Assembly (NCBI GenBank): GCA_900544725.1
Contig: UQWK01000004.1
Span: 13,160 to 77,159 of the forward strand
From: an uncultured Collinsella sp.
GTDB lineage: Bacteria; Actinomycetota; Coriobacteriia; Coriobacteriales; Coriobacteriaceae
Reading direction: 5' to 3'
Length of the DNA: 64,000 nucleotides
Shown here: piece after piece, positions 7,355 through 15,318 of the stretch
Layout of the letters: each line of letters begins with the position of its first letter
How positions within the stretch are numbered: the stretch's first letter is position 1
The notes under the pieces: model-generated
Database searches by the model: none
Told to the model about the DNA's origin: nothing
What the model saw: only the letters and a program-made list of their open reading frames with translations
Program-made: the position numbers and the translations under genes

Positions 7355-8458
7355 ATGTCCAAGCCGCGTCGTCGTAAGCAGAAAAAGCAGGTCAAGGCCG
7401 AGCTCAAGCTTAGGCAGTTTGCCGCTACCGAGCTTTCCGACCAGCTTGCCGCCCAACACTCCGCCGCCGACCTGCCGCGCTTTATGATCGACACGGTCGC
7501 CGGCGCCTATGCCCCCACCGATGCCGAGCTCATGATTGAAGGCTTTGGCGCCGCGGCCACACGCCCAGTCACGCTGCGCGCCAACACGCTCAGGGCAACC
7601 GCCGAGGGCATCGCCGCCGCACTCGACGAGGCCGGCATCGCGCACCAAACCGTTACCTGGTATCCGGACGCCTTCATCCTGCCCGAGGCCCAGGTTTCCG
7701 ACCTGTGGGACCTCGACATCTACCGCGACGGCAAAATCTATCTGCAGAGCCTGTCGTCCATGATGCCGCCTTTGGTGTTGAGCGCCCAGGCAGGCGAGGA
7801 CATCCTGGACATGTGCGCGGCCCCCGGTGGCAAGACGACGCAGATCGCTGCCCTCACCCAGGGCCAGGCACACCTCACGGCCTGCGAGATGAGCATTCCC
7901 CGAGCCGAGAAGCTCGAAGCCAACCTCCATCGCCAAGGCGCCAAAAACGTGCCCGTCATGCGCATCGACGCACGCGAGCTCGACGAATTCTTCCGCTTTG
8001 ACCGCATCCTGCTCGACGCCCCCTGCACCGGTACGGGCACCGTCATCAGCGGCAACGAGAAGAGTCTGCGCGGCCTCACCGAGCAGTTGCTCGGCAAGTG
8101 CGCCCGCTCGCAGCGAGCACTTCTGGACCGCGCCATGGGAGCCCTCAAACCGGGCGGAACGCTCGTCTATTCGACTTGTTCGATCTTGCCGCAGGAAAAC
8201 GAGGACGCCCTGCAAGAGGCCCTCGGCAAGCACATGGACTGCGAGCTCATCCCCCTCGACGGCACGCCGAGCAAAAGCGAAGCACGCCGCGCCCAGGATG
8301 CCGGCGAGGAGCCGCGCATCGAGTCCAACGCTCTCACCGAGGCAATCGCCGCGGGTCAGGTATCGGCCATCACCAACGGCATGCCCGGCACGCTCACCAT
8401 CCCGCCCAGCCGCGACTTTGAGGGCTTCTACATCGCCCTGGTCCGAAAACGCGGCTAG
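7355..8458 (+). CDS. RsmB/NOP-family RNA (cytosine-5) methyltransferase
   Basis: This enzyme transfers a methyl group from S-adenosylmethionine to C5 of cytosine in rRNA or tRNA. The 367-residue product starts with a lysine/arginine-rich tail. The Rossmann domain has the SAM-binding loop DMCAAPGGKTTQ, then DAPCTG with C224 (the release cysteine) and YSTCSILPQENE with C275 (the attacking cysteine), so both catalytic cysteines are present. It is closest in layout to RsmF/YebU and NOP2-like enzymes, but the exact target base is not deducible. AGGA lies seven bases before ATG 7355. It sits 59 bases behind the MetRS-like gene on the same strand, so a translation-related operon is possible. Confidence 0.9.
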   Translation: MSKPRRRKQKKQVKAELKLRQFAATELSDQLAAQHSAADLPRFMIDTVAGAYAPTDAELMIEGFGAAATRPVTLRANTLRATAEGIAAALDEAGIAHQTVTWYPDAFILPEAQVSDLWDLDIYRDGKIYLQSLSSMMPPLVLSAQAGEDILDMCAAPGGKTTQIAALTQGQAHLTACEMSIPRAEKLEANLHRQGAKNVPVMRIDARELDEFFRFDRILLDAPCTGTGTVISGNEKSLRGLTEQLLGKCARSQRALLDRAMGALKPGGTLVYSTCSILPQENEDALQEALGKHMDCELIPLDGTPSKSEARRAQDAGEEPRIESNALTEAIAAGQVSAITNGMPGTLTIPPSRDFEGFYIALVRKRG

Positions 8459-8482
8459 CGCACGGATTCAAAACTCAACAAG

Positions 8483-8653
8483 CTATTCCCGTGCGCGCTT
8501 GTCCTGCTGGTCACGGTGCTGCTTAAGCGCCTCGCGTTCCTTGCGCTCGGCTCTTTTGCCCTTAATGGCCGTAACCACAAAATAGATGACCGCGGCGGCA
8601 ACGATTGCGCCCACGCATAGGCCAATCGAGCCCAACATTGCTGTAAATTCCAT
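8483..8653 (-). CDS. Small single-pass membrane protein (56 aa)
   Basis: A 56-residue gene lies on the minus strand between two plus-strand genes. ATG 8653 has GAGAGG nine bases upstream. Residues 6-30 are hydrophobic (MLGSIGLCVGAIVAAAVIYFVV), followed by a strongly charged tail rich in K, R and E (KGKRAERKEREALKQHRDQQ). This N-out/C-in layout is typical of small membrane-associated peptides. I recognise no named family. Support is the good ribosome site, the clear TM-plus-charged-tail pattern and the lack of any overlapping gene. Confidence 0.65.
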   Translation of the reverse strand: MEFTAMLGSIGLCVGAIVAAAVIYFVVTAIKGKRAERKEREALKQHRDQQDKRARE

Positions 8654-8844
8654 TCCGCGTCACCTCTCTTTTAAACGGGACTTTCAAGATAGCACCTCAA
8701 TACCCGCCACCACAGCTCCTTCACGTTCGCCGGCCCTTCGGTCTAACGGATGGCACGGCGGGGAAAAATCAACTCGTCAAACGATTTAGCAAGTACAATG
8801 CTGCCGGCACCCTGCCGGCCGTCATCACATAGAATCGAGCCTCC

Positions 8845-9936
8845 ATGGATACCCTCAACGACCTAAACGAGCGCGTCGACGCCTTTGTCGGCACCAGCTC
8901 CTTCGACACGTCAGTCACGGCAAACGACCAAGCCCCCATCGATGTTCCCGCCGAGGTTCACGAGGACATTGTCGCCTCGGTCGACTTCTCCGAGGTAGAA
9001 CTTGCAGACGAATTTACCGAGCCCCAGGTGGCCGTAACTCCCAACGGCCTTTTGCCCATGGAGCCGCTGCCCATCGACGGGCGTCTGCGCAAGGCGGCTC
9101 TCCGCATGCCCGATGAGATCGAGGAGGCCAGCGGCTTTACGCTCTTCGGTCGTCGCATCAAGTCGCTTATCTACACCACCGACGTCGCGGTCATCCGCAA
9201 CTCCAACGCCGATGCCGTCTTTGCCGTTTACCCCTTCACGCCACAGCCGGCCATTACGCAGGCGTTGTTGACCGTTGCCGAGTGCCCGGTCTTTGTAGGC
9301 GTGGGCGGCGGAACTACGACCGGTAAGCGCTCCGTACAGATGGCAGCCGTCTCCGAGATGCAGGGCGCGGCGGGCTGTGTGGTCAACTCCCCTGCCACTG
9401 CCGAAATGATCGAGCACATCACCAACATCGCCGACATCCCCGTCATCGCCACGGTCGTACGTTGCGACGACGATGCTCACGCCAAAGTGCGCGCCGGAGC
9501 CAAGATCCTCAACATCGCGGCCGGCAAGAACACGCCCCAGGTCCTGCGCGAGCTGCGCGAGCACTATCCCAACCTGCCGCTCATCGCACCGGGCGGCAAG
9601 ACGCCCGAGAGCATCCGTGAGACCATCGCCGCCGGCGCCAACGCCATCATTTGGACGCCGCCTTCGGCCCAGCAGCTGCAGACCGACATGATGCAGCGCT
9701 ACCGCAAGATGAAGGAAGACGCCACGCCTGTCATCTCGCGCGACGATGTGCCCATTATCGACCAGGTCGCCGCCGCCGAGGTCAGCCAGGTCGAGAATAT
9801 GAATCCCGACGTGCCGATTCCCGACGAGGTCATCGAGCGCGTCGCTTCGATCCACGATCATATCGAGGAACGTCGCGCCAACCGCGGACTCAAGCCCTCG
9901 CTGCACGGCTTCTTCTTCCGCGGAAAGAAACGCTAA
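8845..9936 (+). CDS. Uncharacterised protein, probably TIM-barrel-like hydrolase or aldolase-type fold
   Basis: This encodes 363 residues of unknown function. About 100 acidic N-terminal residues precede a domain with alternating strands and glycine turns: ADAVFAVYPF, CPVFVGVGGGTTTGKR, AAGCVVNSPAT, IPVIATVVR, AGAKILNIAAGKNT, LPLIAPGGKTPESI and GANAIIWTPPS. That order of strand-end loops looks like a beta/alpha barrel of the KDPG-aldolase or thiamine-phosphate-synthase sort. I cannot identify catalytic residues. The ribosome site before ATG 8845 is weak. A strong terminator follows, so it is probably transcribed alone. Confidence 0.75.
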   Translation: MDTLNDLNERVDAFVGTSSFDTSVTANDQAPIDVPAEVHEDIVASVDFSEVELADEFTEPQVAVTPNGLLPMEPLPIDGRLRKAALRMPDEIEEASGFTLFGRRIKSLIYTTDVAVIRNSNADAVFAVYPFTPQPAITQALLTVAECPVFVGVGGGTTTGKRSVQMAAVSEMQGAAGCVVNSPATAEMIEHITNIADIPVIATVVRCDDDAHAKVRAGAKILNIAAGKNTPQVLRELREHYPNLPLIAPGGKTPESIRETIAAGANAIIWTPPSAQQLQTDMMQRYRKMKEDATPVISRDDVPIIDQVAAAEVSQVENMNPDVPIPDEVIERVASIHDHIEERRANRGLKPSLHGFFFRGKKR

Positions 9937-9946
9937 CCGCAACAGC

Positions 9947-9983
9947 AAGGCCCGCCCCGCAAACAACGGGACGGGCCTTTTCT
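9947..9983 (+). terminator. Intrinsic terminator
   Basis: AAGGCCCGCCC pairs with GGGACGGGCCTT around an A-rich loop, and a T-rich tail follows (TTTTCTGTTTT). It begins 11 bases after the barrel-like gene. Confidence 0.8.
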
Positions 9984-10043
9984 GTTTTCGAATGTCAGGA
10001 GTGACAAGCGCAGCTGTTAAAACTGACAGTCAGCGCACGAACG

Positions 10044-10934
10044 CTAATCCACGCGCTTGTCGCCCATAAAGAAGAGCGCCACCGTACCAGGTCCGGTGTG
10101 CGAACCGATCAGAGTACCGATGTTATTGATCTCGATCTTGTCTTTAAGCTGCGGAACCTGTTCCTCAATCAGCGCCGCAACTGCCTCCGCATCCTCGCGG
10201 CACGCCGAGTGCGACATGATGCACTTACCCGAATATTCCGCACCGTCCTGCACGTGTGCCATCATGGTCTTAGCCATCTCGGAAATCGCGCGCTTCTTAG
10301 TGCGAATCTTCTCACGTGGCGACAGCCCACCTTCGCAATCGACCGTCATAAGTGGGCAAATCTTAAGCGCCGTGCCGATGATCGCGCTTGCGGCCGAAAT
10401 GCGACCGCCTCGTAGGTAGCTCGACAGATCGGTCGAGAAGAACCAGTGGTGAAGGTTGAGTTTATGCTCCTCAATCCAAGCGGCCGTCTCGTCGAGCGAA
10501 GCGCCGCCATCGCGAACGTCGGCGGCACATTCCGCCAGCAGGCCAAAGCCCGAAGACGCCGCCAACGAATCGATGACGCGCACCTTGCCGCCCTGAGGAT
10601 AGCGATCCGCGAGCATCTGTGCCGCAACGCAGGCCGATCCATACGTGCCCGAAATACCCGACGACAACGTCAGATGCAGCACGTCTTTACCCTCGGCAAC
10701 AAACGGCTCCCAAAACTCCTCGTACTCACCCACGCTCACCTGAGACGTCTTGGGCATGGCGCCCGCGGCAATCTGGGCAAAAAACTCGTCCGGCGTAATC
10801 GACTGATACAGATCGTCCATATAGACAACATCGTCAATCTCGTAATGAAAACACACGACAGGGATATTGCGCGACGCAAAGAACTCACGGGTTCGATCGG
10901 CGGCGGATTCACAGGTCAGGACAAAATCACTCAT
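10044..10934 (-). CDS. DegV family fatty-acid-binding protein
   Basis: DegV proteins bind a fatty acid and, in Firmicutes, act as FakB subunits that present it to a fatty acid kinase. The 296 residues show the family order: an N-terminal strand with DFVLTCESAAD, the PKTSQVS motif near residue 62, LSSGISGTY near residue 90 and the C-terminal IGSHTGPGT motif whose His/Thr contact the carboxylate. ATG 10934 has TAAGGAG six bases upstream. It is a single minus-strand gene; no fatty acid kinase gene is visible nearby. The bound lipid is not deducible. Confidence 0.92.
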   Translation of the reverse strand: MSDFVLTCESAADRTREFFASRNIPVVCFHYEIDDVVYMDDLYQSITPDEFFAQIAAGAMPKTSQVSVGEYEEFWEPFVAEGKDVLHLTLSSGISGTYGSACVAAQMLADRYPQGGKVRVIDSLAASSGFGLLAECAADVRDGGASLDETAAWIEEHKLNLHHWFFSTDLSSYLRGGRISAASAIIGTALKICPLMTVDCEGGLSPREKIRTKKRAISEMAKTMMAHVQDGAEYSGKCIMSHSACREDAEAVAALIEEQVPQLKDKIEINNIGTLIGSHTGPGTVALFFMGDKRVD

Positions 10935-11254
10935 ATGAGGCTCCTTAAGTATTGCTGTGCAAATTATCGCACAGCAAGCCTAAATACGATACAAATGTCC
11001 ACTATTTACCAATGCGAACCATTCGTATTGATTATCTTTATCGTGAACATCCCCATCCCCGCCATGGGCCAACATGGGCAAAATCACGCCCTTCGTCTCC
11101 ACTTAACCGACACATCAACCTCAACTAAATCGATTTAGCAAACCGTTCAACTGACAATTCAGCCGCCGGCGCAAAATCGAAACAAAGCCGGCGCATACTG
11201 GTAAACGTTTGACGCTGTTTTATCAGTTTTATCAACCATATCGGAAGGTGCTTC
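10935..11254. other. Divergent intergenic region between degV-type gene and fbp
   Basis: This 320-bp region is more AT-rich than its neighbours and holds the control regions of both divergent genes. It contains the 14-bp palindrome at 11125-11138 and a TTGACG (11209-11214) followed 15 bases later by TATCAA, a possible short-spaced fbp promoter. TTTTATCAG/TTTTATCAA forms a 9-base tandem repeat next to it. I see no gene. Confidence 0.6.
11125..11138. promoter_or_regulatory. 14-bp perfect palindrome, possible LacI-family operator
   Basis: CTAAATCGATTTAG is a perfect palindrome with the AAnCGnTT centre common to LacI/GalR-family operators. It lies 117 bases upstream of fbp and 191 bases upstream of the degV-type gene. 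There is no regulator gene beside it, so the protein that would bind is unknown. Confidence 0.35.
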
Positions 11255-13171
11255 ATGGTCGCATTCGATCGCAATCCGCAAGACTTTAAGTATCTGCGTC
11301 TGCTGTCGAGACAATTTCCCACCGAGCAATCCGCGTTTACCGAGATCATCAATCTCTCGGCCATTCTCAACCTGCCCAAAGGCACCGAGCATTTTATGAG
11401 CGACGTGCACGGCGAGTACGAAGCCTTTATGCACATCCTCAACAACTGCTCGGGCGTCGTGCGCGAACATGTCGACGAGATCTTTGGCAACACGCTCACC
11501 TTTGACGAAAAGGGCGAGCTGTGCACGCTTATCTACTACCCGCGCGAGAAGATCGAGCTGGTCCGCAGCCGGCGCGAGGACTCGCCCACCTGGTACAAGA
11601 CCATGCTCGACCAGCTCATTGTGGTCGCCCGCTCGCTTTCGAGCCGCTATACCCGCTCCAAGGTGCGCAAGGCCATCCCGCGCGATTACGCCTACATCAT
11701 CGACGAGCTGCTGCACACGCATCCGGACGAGAACAACTATCGTGTGCGCTATCACGAGCGCATCGTTGAGTCCATCCTAGAGACCGCAAGCGCCGACGAC
11801 TTTATCGAGTCGCTCGCCTCACTCATCAAGCGCCTCGCCGTCGACCACCTGCACTTGGTGGGCGATATCTTCGACCGTGGCGGCGGCGCTGCCAAGATTA
11901 TGGACCGCCTGCTCACCTATCATTCGCTCGACATTCAGTGGGGCAACCATGATCTGCTGTGGATGGGCGCCGCTGCCGGCGAGCCCGCCTGCATCGCCAC
12001 GGTGCTGCGCAACAACCTGCGCTACGACAATTACGAGATCCTTGAGAACGACTACGGCATCTCGCTGCGCGAGCTTGTCGCCTTTGCCGATGCCACCTAT
12101 ACCGCCGGTGAGCCCATCAGCCCGCTGATTAAAGCCATCAACGTCCTTCTCTTTAAGCTCGAGGGCCAGATTATCCAGCGCCACCCCGAGTTCGACATGA
12201 CCAACCGCCTGCTGCTCGACAAGATCGATCACGACGCCGGCACAGCCACACTTGCCGACGGCAGCGTGTGGCCGCTCACGACCAACGACTTCCCCACCGT
12301 CGACCCGACGGACCCCTACATGCTCACGCCCCAGGAGCAACACATCATCGACAAGCTCGTGTCCGAGTTTGTCACCGCCGACCACCTACATCGCCACATC
12401 GATTTCCTCTATACCCACGGCTCCATGTATAAGGTCGCCAACGGCAACCTGCTGTTCCATGGCTGCGTGCCGCTCAACGAGGATGGTACCTTTAGCAGCA
12501 TGAACTGCCTGGGCACCTGGCACGCAGGCCGCGATTATCTCGATTTTTGCGACCGCATCGCCCGGCGCGCCTGGCGCGTGGGCGACCGCGACGCCCTCGA
12601 CTGGATGTGGTACCTGTGGATCGGCTTTAACTCACCCGCCAGCGGACGCCTGGTGCGTACCTTTGAGCGCGCCTATATCGCCGATAAGAGCACCTGGGTC
12701 GAGCCGATGGACCCGTACTTTACGCTAACCAAGTCGCCCTCGGTCTGCGACGACATCATGCACGAGTTTGGCGTCATCCCCATGGCATGTTCGCCGACCG
12801 GTCACATCATCAATGGCCATACGCCCGTCAAGACCACCAAGGGCGAGCAGCCCATCCGCGCCGAGGGCAAGCTGCTGGTCATCGATGGCGGCTTCTGCCG
12901 TGCCTACCACCCCAAAACGGGTATCGCCGGCTACACGCTCATCTCGAGCTCGCGCGGATGTCGCCTTAAGTCGCATCAGGCCTTTACCACCGTTGCCGAG
13001 GCGCTTACCTGCAACGTTGATATCGAAAGCGAGACCAACCGCTTTGACGAGGCCGACCGCCGCCGCATGGTGAGCGACACCGATACCGGCGCCAAGATTC
13101 GCAGTCAGATCCAGGACCTGCGCCAGCTGCTCGATGCATATAGAAACGGTGCTATCGAGGAGCGCGCCTAG
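11255..13171 (+). CDS. fbp: Fructose-1,6-bisphosphatase, class III
   Basis: The enzyme dephosphorylates fructose 1,6-bisphosphate to fructose 6-phosphate in gluconeogenesis. The 638-residue length and metallophosphatase motifs identify the class III (Firmicutes-type) enzyme: SDVHGEY at 49-55, GDIFDRGG near 203 and GNHD at 230-233 bind the two metals, and a C-terminal GHTPVK motif completes the site. ATG 11255 follows GGAAGG. It lies behind a divergent regulatory region holding a palindrome at 11125-11138. The first GtrA gene follows after 78 bases. Family assignment is secure. Confidence 0.96.
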   Translation: MVAFDRNPQDFKYLRLLSRQFPTEQSAFTEIINLSAILNLPKGTEHFMSDVHGEYEAFMHILNNCSGVVREHVDEIFGNTLTFDEKGELCTLIYYPREKIELVRSRREDSPTWYKTMLDQLIVVARSLSSRYTRSKVRKAIPRDYAYIIDELLHTHPDENNYRVRYHERIVESILETASADDFIESLASLIKRLAVDHLHLVGDIFDRGGGAAKIMDRLLTYHSLDIQWGNHDLLWMGAAAGEPACIATVLRNNLRYDNYEILENDYGISLRELVAFADATYTAGEPISPLIKAINVLLFKLEGQIIQRHPEFDMTNRLLLDKIDHDAGTATLADGSVWPLTTNDFPTVDPTDPYMLTPQEQHIIDKLVSEFVTADHLHRHIDFLYTHGSMYKVANGNLLFHGCVPLNEDGTFSSMNCLGTWHAGRDYLDFCDRIARRAWRVGDRDALDWMWYLWIGFNSPASGRLVRTFERAYIADKSTWVEPMDPYFTLTKSPSVCDDIMHEFGVIPMACSPTGHIINGHTPVKTTKGEQPIRAEGKLLVIDGGFCRAYHPKTGIAGYTLISSSRGCRLKSHQAFTTVAEALTCNVDIESETNRFDEADRRRMVSDTDTGAKIRSQIQDLRQLLDAYRNGAIEERA

Positions 13172-13249
13172 CTCCACCCGTGAGGATTGGCTAAACTTGC
13201 TGAGTTCGTCATCCCCACGGCGCCCCGGCGCCGCCCTAAGGCAGGTACC

Positions 13250-13645
13250 ATGCAAAAGCTCCTTGCGCAGATCATGAAGTTTGGCGTCGTCGGCGTCATT
13301 GCCACCGTCATCGACTTTGGCATCATGAACCTGCTCCACTACGGTCTGGGCCTCAATATCCTGATCGCCAATACCAGCGGCTTTATCGTCTCGCTCATCT
13401 TTAACTACGTCGCGAGCATGAAGTACGTATTTGCGCACAAGGAGGGCATGAGCCGCCGCCGCGAGTTCATTATCTTTGTCGTGCTGTCCGTGATCGGCCT
13501 GGCTCTCAACGACGGTATCGTGCTGGCACTCAACGCCGGCCTGGGGCTCGAGGCCAATATCGCCAAGATTTGCGCCACCGCACTGGTCATGGTCTACAAC
13601 TTTGTGACCCGAAAGATCTTCCTGGAGGGCGAGGAGACCAAATAG
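13250..13645 (+). CDS. GtrA family membrane protein (first of a tandem pair)
   Basis: GtrA-like proteins are small four-helix membrane proteins, often thought to move lipid-linked sugars for surface polysaccharide glycosylation. This 131-residue product begins KFGVVGVIATVIDFGIMN, the typical first helix, followed by the SMKYVFAHKEGMSRRREF loop between helices two and three. I start at ATG 13250, the family-typical N-terminus; the frame extends to a TTG at 13187 but that adds 21 residues without homology. The neighbour at 13865 is a paralogue sharing the MSRxREF loop. No glycosyltransferase gene lies nearby, so the cargo is unknown. Confidence 0.88.
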   Translation: MQKLLAQIMKFGVVGVIATVIDFGIMNLLHYGLGLNILIANTSGFIVSLIFNYVASMKYVFAHKEGMSRRREFIIFVVLSVIGLALNDGIVLALNAGLGLEANIAKICATALVMVYNFVTRKIFLEGEETK

Positions 13646-13669
13646 CTCGGCCTCCTCGTTGCACTACGG

Positions 13670-13722
13670 GGCCCACGAACGACGTGCGTCGAGCGCTGCG
13701 TTGTTCGTGGGCCTTGCTCGTT
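13670..13722 (+). terminator. Probable terminator between the GtrA genes
   Basis: GGCCCACGAAC (13670-13680) pairs perfectly with GTTCGTGGGCC (13703-13713); the tail TTGCTCGTTT is only moderately T-rich. It would separate transcription of the two GtrA genes, which are 219 bases apart. Confidence 0.5.
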
Positions 13723-13727
13723 TACGG

Positions 13728-13769
13728 GCAAATTTGGCACGTTTGCGGATTGTCTCTTGCAAATTTGGC
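13728..13769 (+). repeat. Direct repeat GCAAATTTGGC upstream of the second GtrA gene
   Basis: GCAAATTTGGC occurs at 13728-13738 and again at 13759-13769, 31 bases apart (about three helical turns). A TATAGT lies just downstream of the second copy and could be a -10. Such spacing fits binding of a regulator on one DNA face, but no regulator is identified. Confidence 0.35.
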
Positions 13770-13864
13770 GAGTTCGTATAGTTCTTGGCAAAGACCTTAC
13801 GTTTCCCATGCAAAAGCTCTAAAGTATCCTCTGCTCGATTCGTCAACGCATTGGATGTGATTAC

Positions 13865-14272
13865 GTGCGCAAGGCACTGGCACAACCTCATACTAAGCAA
13901 TTCCTCAAGTTCGCTGTCGTGGGCCTTATCTCCTTTGGCATCGACTGGGGCATGCTGATTGCGCTCGTCGAGCTGTTCCACCTTGACTTTTTGATGAGCA
14001 CCACGATCTCGTTTACCACATCCGTCGTGGTTAACTACTGGCTCAGCATGAAGTACGTGTTCGACCACCGCGAAGGCATGAGCCGCAAGCGCGAGTTCAC
14101 GATCTTCACCATCCTGTCGGTGATTGGCCTGGGTCTCAACGACCTGTACATGTTTGTAGGCGTCACGTTTTTGAGCATCGGCTACCAGGCCATGAAGGCA
14201 ATCGCAACGTTCTTGGTCACCTGGTACAACTACTTTAGCCGTCGCTTATTCCTCGAGGGCGCGCAGTCGTAG
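13865..14272 (+). CDS. GtrA family membrane protein (second of a tandem pair)
   Basis: This 135-residue four-helix membrane protein is a paralogue of the preceding GtrA gene. The first helix reads KFAVVGLISFGIDWGML, and the central loop SMKYVFDHREGMSRKREF matches the first copy closely (SMKYVFAHKEGMSRRREF). It starts at GTG 13865 with only a weak ribosome site. A strong terminator follows at 14298. Two divergent paralogues with separate upstream regions suggest distinct expression rather than a recent duplication. The substrate is unknown. Confidence 0.86.
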   Translation: MRKALAQPHTKQFLKFAVVGLISFGIDWGMLIALVELFHLDFLMSTTISFTTSVVVNYWLSMKYVFDHREGMSRKREFTIFTILSVIGLGLNDLYMFVGVTFLSIGYQAMKAIATFLVTWYNYFSRRLFLEGAQS

Positions 14273-14297
14273 ACGGCCCAACATAATCTCGCTTCGC

Positions 14298-14334
14298 AGC
14301 CGGTTGGAATTCACGTTCCAACCGGCTTTTTGTT
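14298..14334 (+). terminator. Strong intrinsic terminator after the second GtrA gene
   Basis: AGCCGGTTGGAA (14298-14309) pairs perfectly with TTCCAACCGGCT (14316-14327) and is followed by TTTTTGTTT. Confidence 0.9.
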
Positions 14335-14370
14335 TACAGAGAGACCCGGCGACCCAGTCCCATTCGCATG

Positions 14371-14410
14371 AAATACGGGCGGCTCGGATGTTGGTCCGAA
14401 CCGCCCGTTT
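14371..14410 (-). terminator. Terminator of the DUF4430 operon
   Basis: ACGGGCGGCTCGGA (14375-14388) pairs with TCCGAACCGCCCGT (14395-14408) apart from one mismatch. On the minus strand it is followed by ATTTCAT. It lies 20 bases after the DUF4430 stop codon. Confidence 0.65.
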
Positions 14411-14430
14411 GGCGCGTTATGTCGAGGCAT

Positions 14431-15309
14431 CTAGCCCGTTACGTAATACCAAACGACTGTGTCGCCATTGGAGAGAACGTAGTTGCTGCAGGCCGTGTTG
14501 GGCGTTGCGCCGTTGACGGAGTACATCCAGCCGCTCGTGCCGCCGTGCTCCTTCTCGGCCAAGCCGCCGATAGCGGCGACATACGTGCCGTACGACGTGC
14601 CGCGCGCATTCACGGAAAGCCCTAGGGCGCACAGGGCATCGTAGACCGTAGCGCCCTTGTTAAAGGTGAAGGTGCCACTAGAAGACACAGGATTGCCCAC
14701 AGCGCTCGATGTGACCGAGACCGTTACCGTGACGTAGCCAGGCTGCTGCGAGCCGTCCTGATTGCCCGCAGAGGCGCCGCCACTGTTGGATGCAGACCCA
14801 CCGCCGGACGCCGAGTCGCTGCCCGAAGAAGAGCTCGATCCACCGGCGAATTCGGAGCCCTGTCCGGCAGACGTGTTGCTGGACTTCTTGCCGCCTTTGC
14901 CTTCAGACTTCTTCTCCTTCGAATCCTTGTCAGACTTCTTGTCCGAAGATTCAGACTTGTCCTTGGAATCAGATTCATCCGAGTCCTTGGACTCGGAGTC
15001 CACAGCGTCAGAAGACGAGGAGCCCGCTGCCTCCGTCTTGCGAGAGGCGGTAGAGCCAGAGCCGGCAACGCTCTTCCCCGCCACGGCCCGAGCGATCCAA
15101 TCGATGGACCAAGCACCGCTGGAAGAAGGCTGGACAAAACCCAGCGACACAACGATCAAGACGATGCAGACGGCCGTCAGGGCGCCAAAAAGCGCCTTGC
15201 GCCGAGGGGCGGACGCCGCTGAAGCGGCGTCCTTTTTCTTTGCATCGTCAAGCTGGATGAACGACGAGTCGGGCTGCTTGGACTCGGCGTCCTGAGGCTT
15301 ATTGGACAC
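14431..15309 (-). CDS. DUF4430 domain membrane-anchored surface protein
   Basis: The 292-residue product has a charged N-terminus, one membrane segment at about 36-60 (RRKALFGALTAVCIVLIVVS), a low-complexity Ser/Asp/Lys-rich stalk to about 185, and a C-terminal domain from about 191 (VTVTVSVTSSAVGNPVSSSG) to the end. That domain has the DUF4430 pattern: YDALCALGL, GGLAEKEHGGTSGWMYSVNG and LSNGDTVVWYYV. DUF4430 is the transcobalamin-like C-terminal domain, whose eukaryotic relatives bind cobalamin. I prefer GTG 15309, with GGTGAGG before it; GTG 15318 abuts the upstream stop. It directly follows the giant DUF4430 protein gene, so the two are co-transcribed behind the putative cobalamin riboswitch. 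Confidence 0.85.
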   Translation of the reverse strand: MSNKPQDAESKQPDSSFIQLDDAKKKDAASAASAPRRKALFGALTAVCIVLIVVSLGFVQPSSSGAWSIDWIARAVAGKSVAGSGSTASRKTEAAGSSSSDAVDSESKDSDESDSKDKSESSDKKSDKDSKEKKSEGKGGKKSSNTSAGQGSEFAGGSSSSSGSDSASGGGSASNSGGASAGNQDGSQQPGYVTVTVSVTSSAVGNPVSSSGTFTFNKGATVYDALCALGLSVNARGTSYGTYVAAIGGLAEKEHGGTSGWMYSVNGATPNTACSNYVLSNGDTVVWYYVTG

Positions 15310-15318
15310 AGCCCTCAC

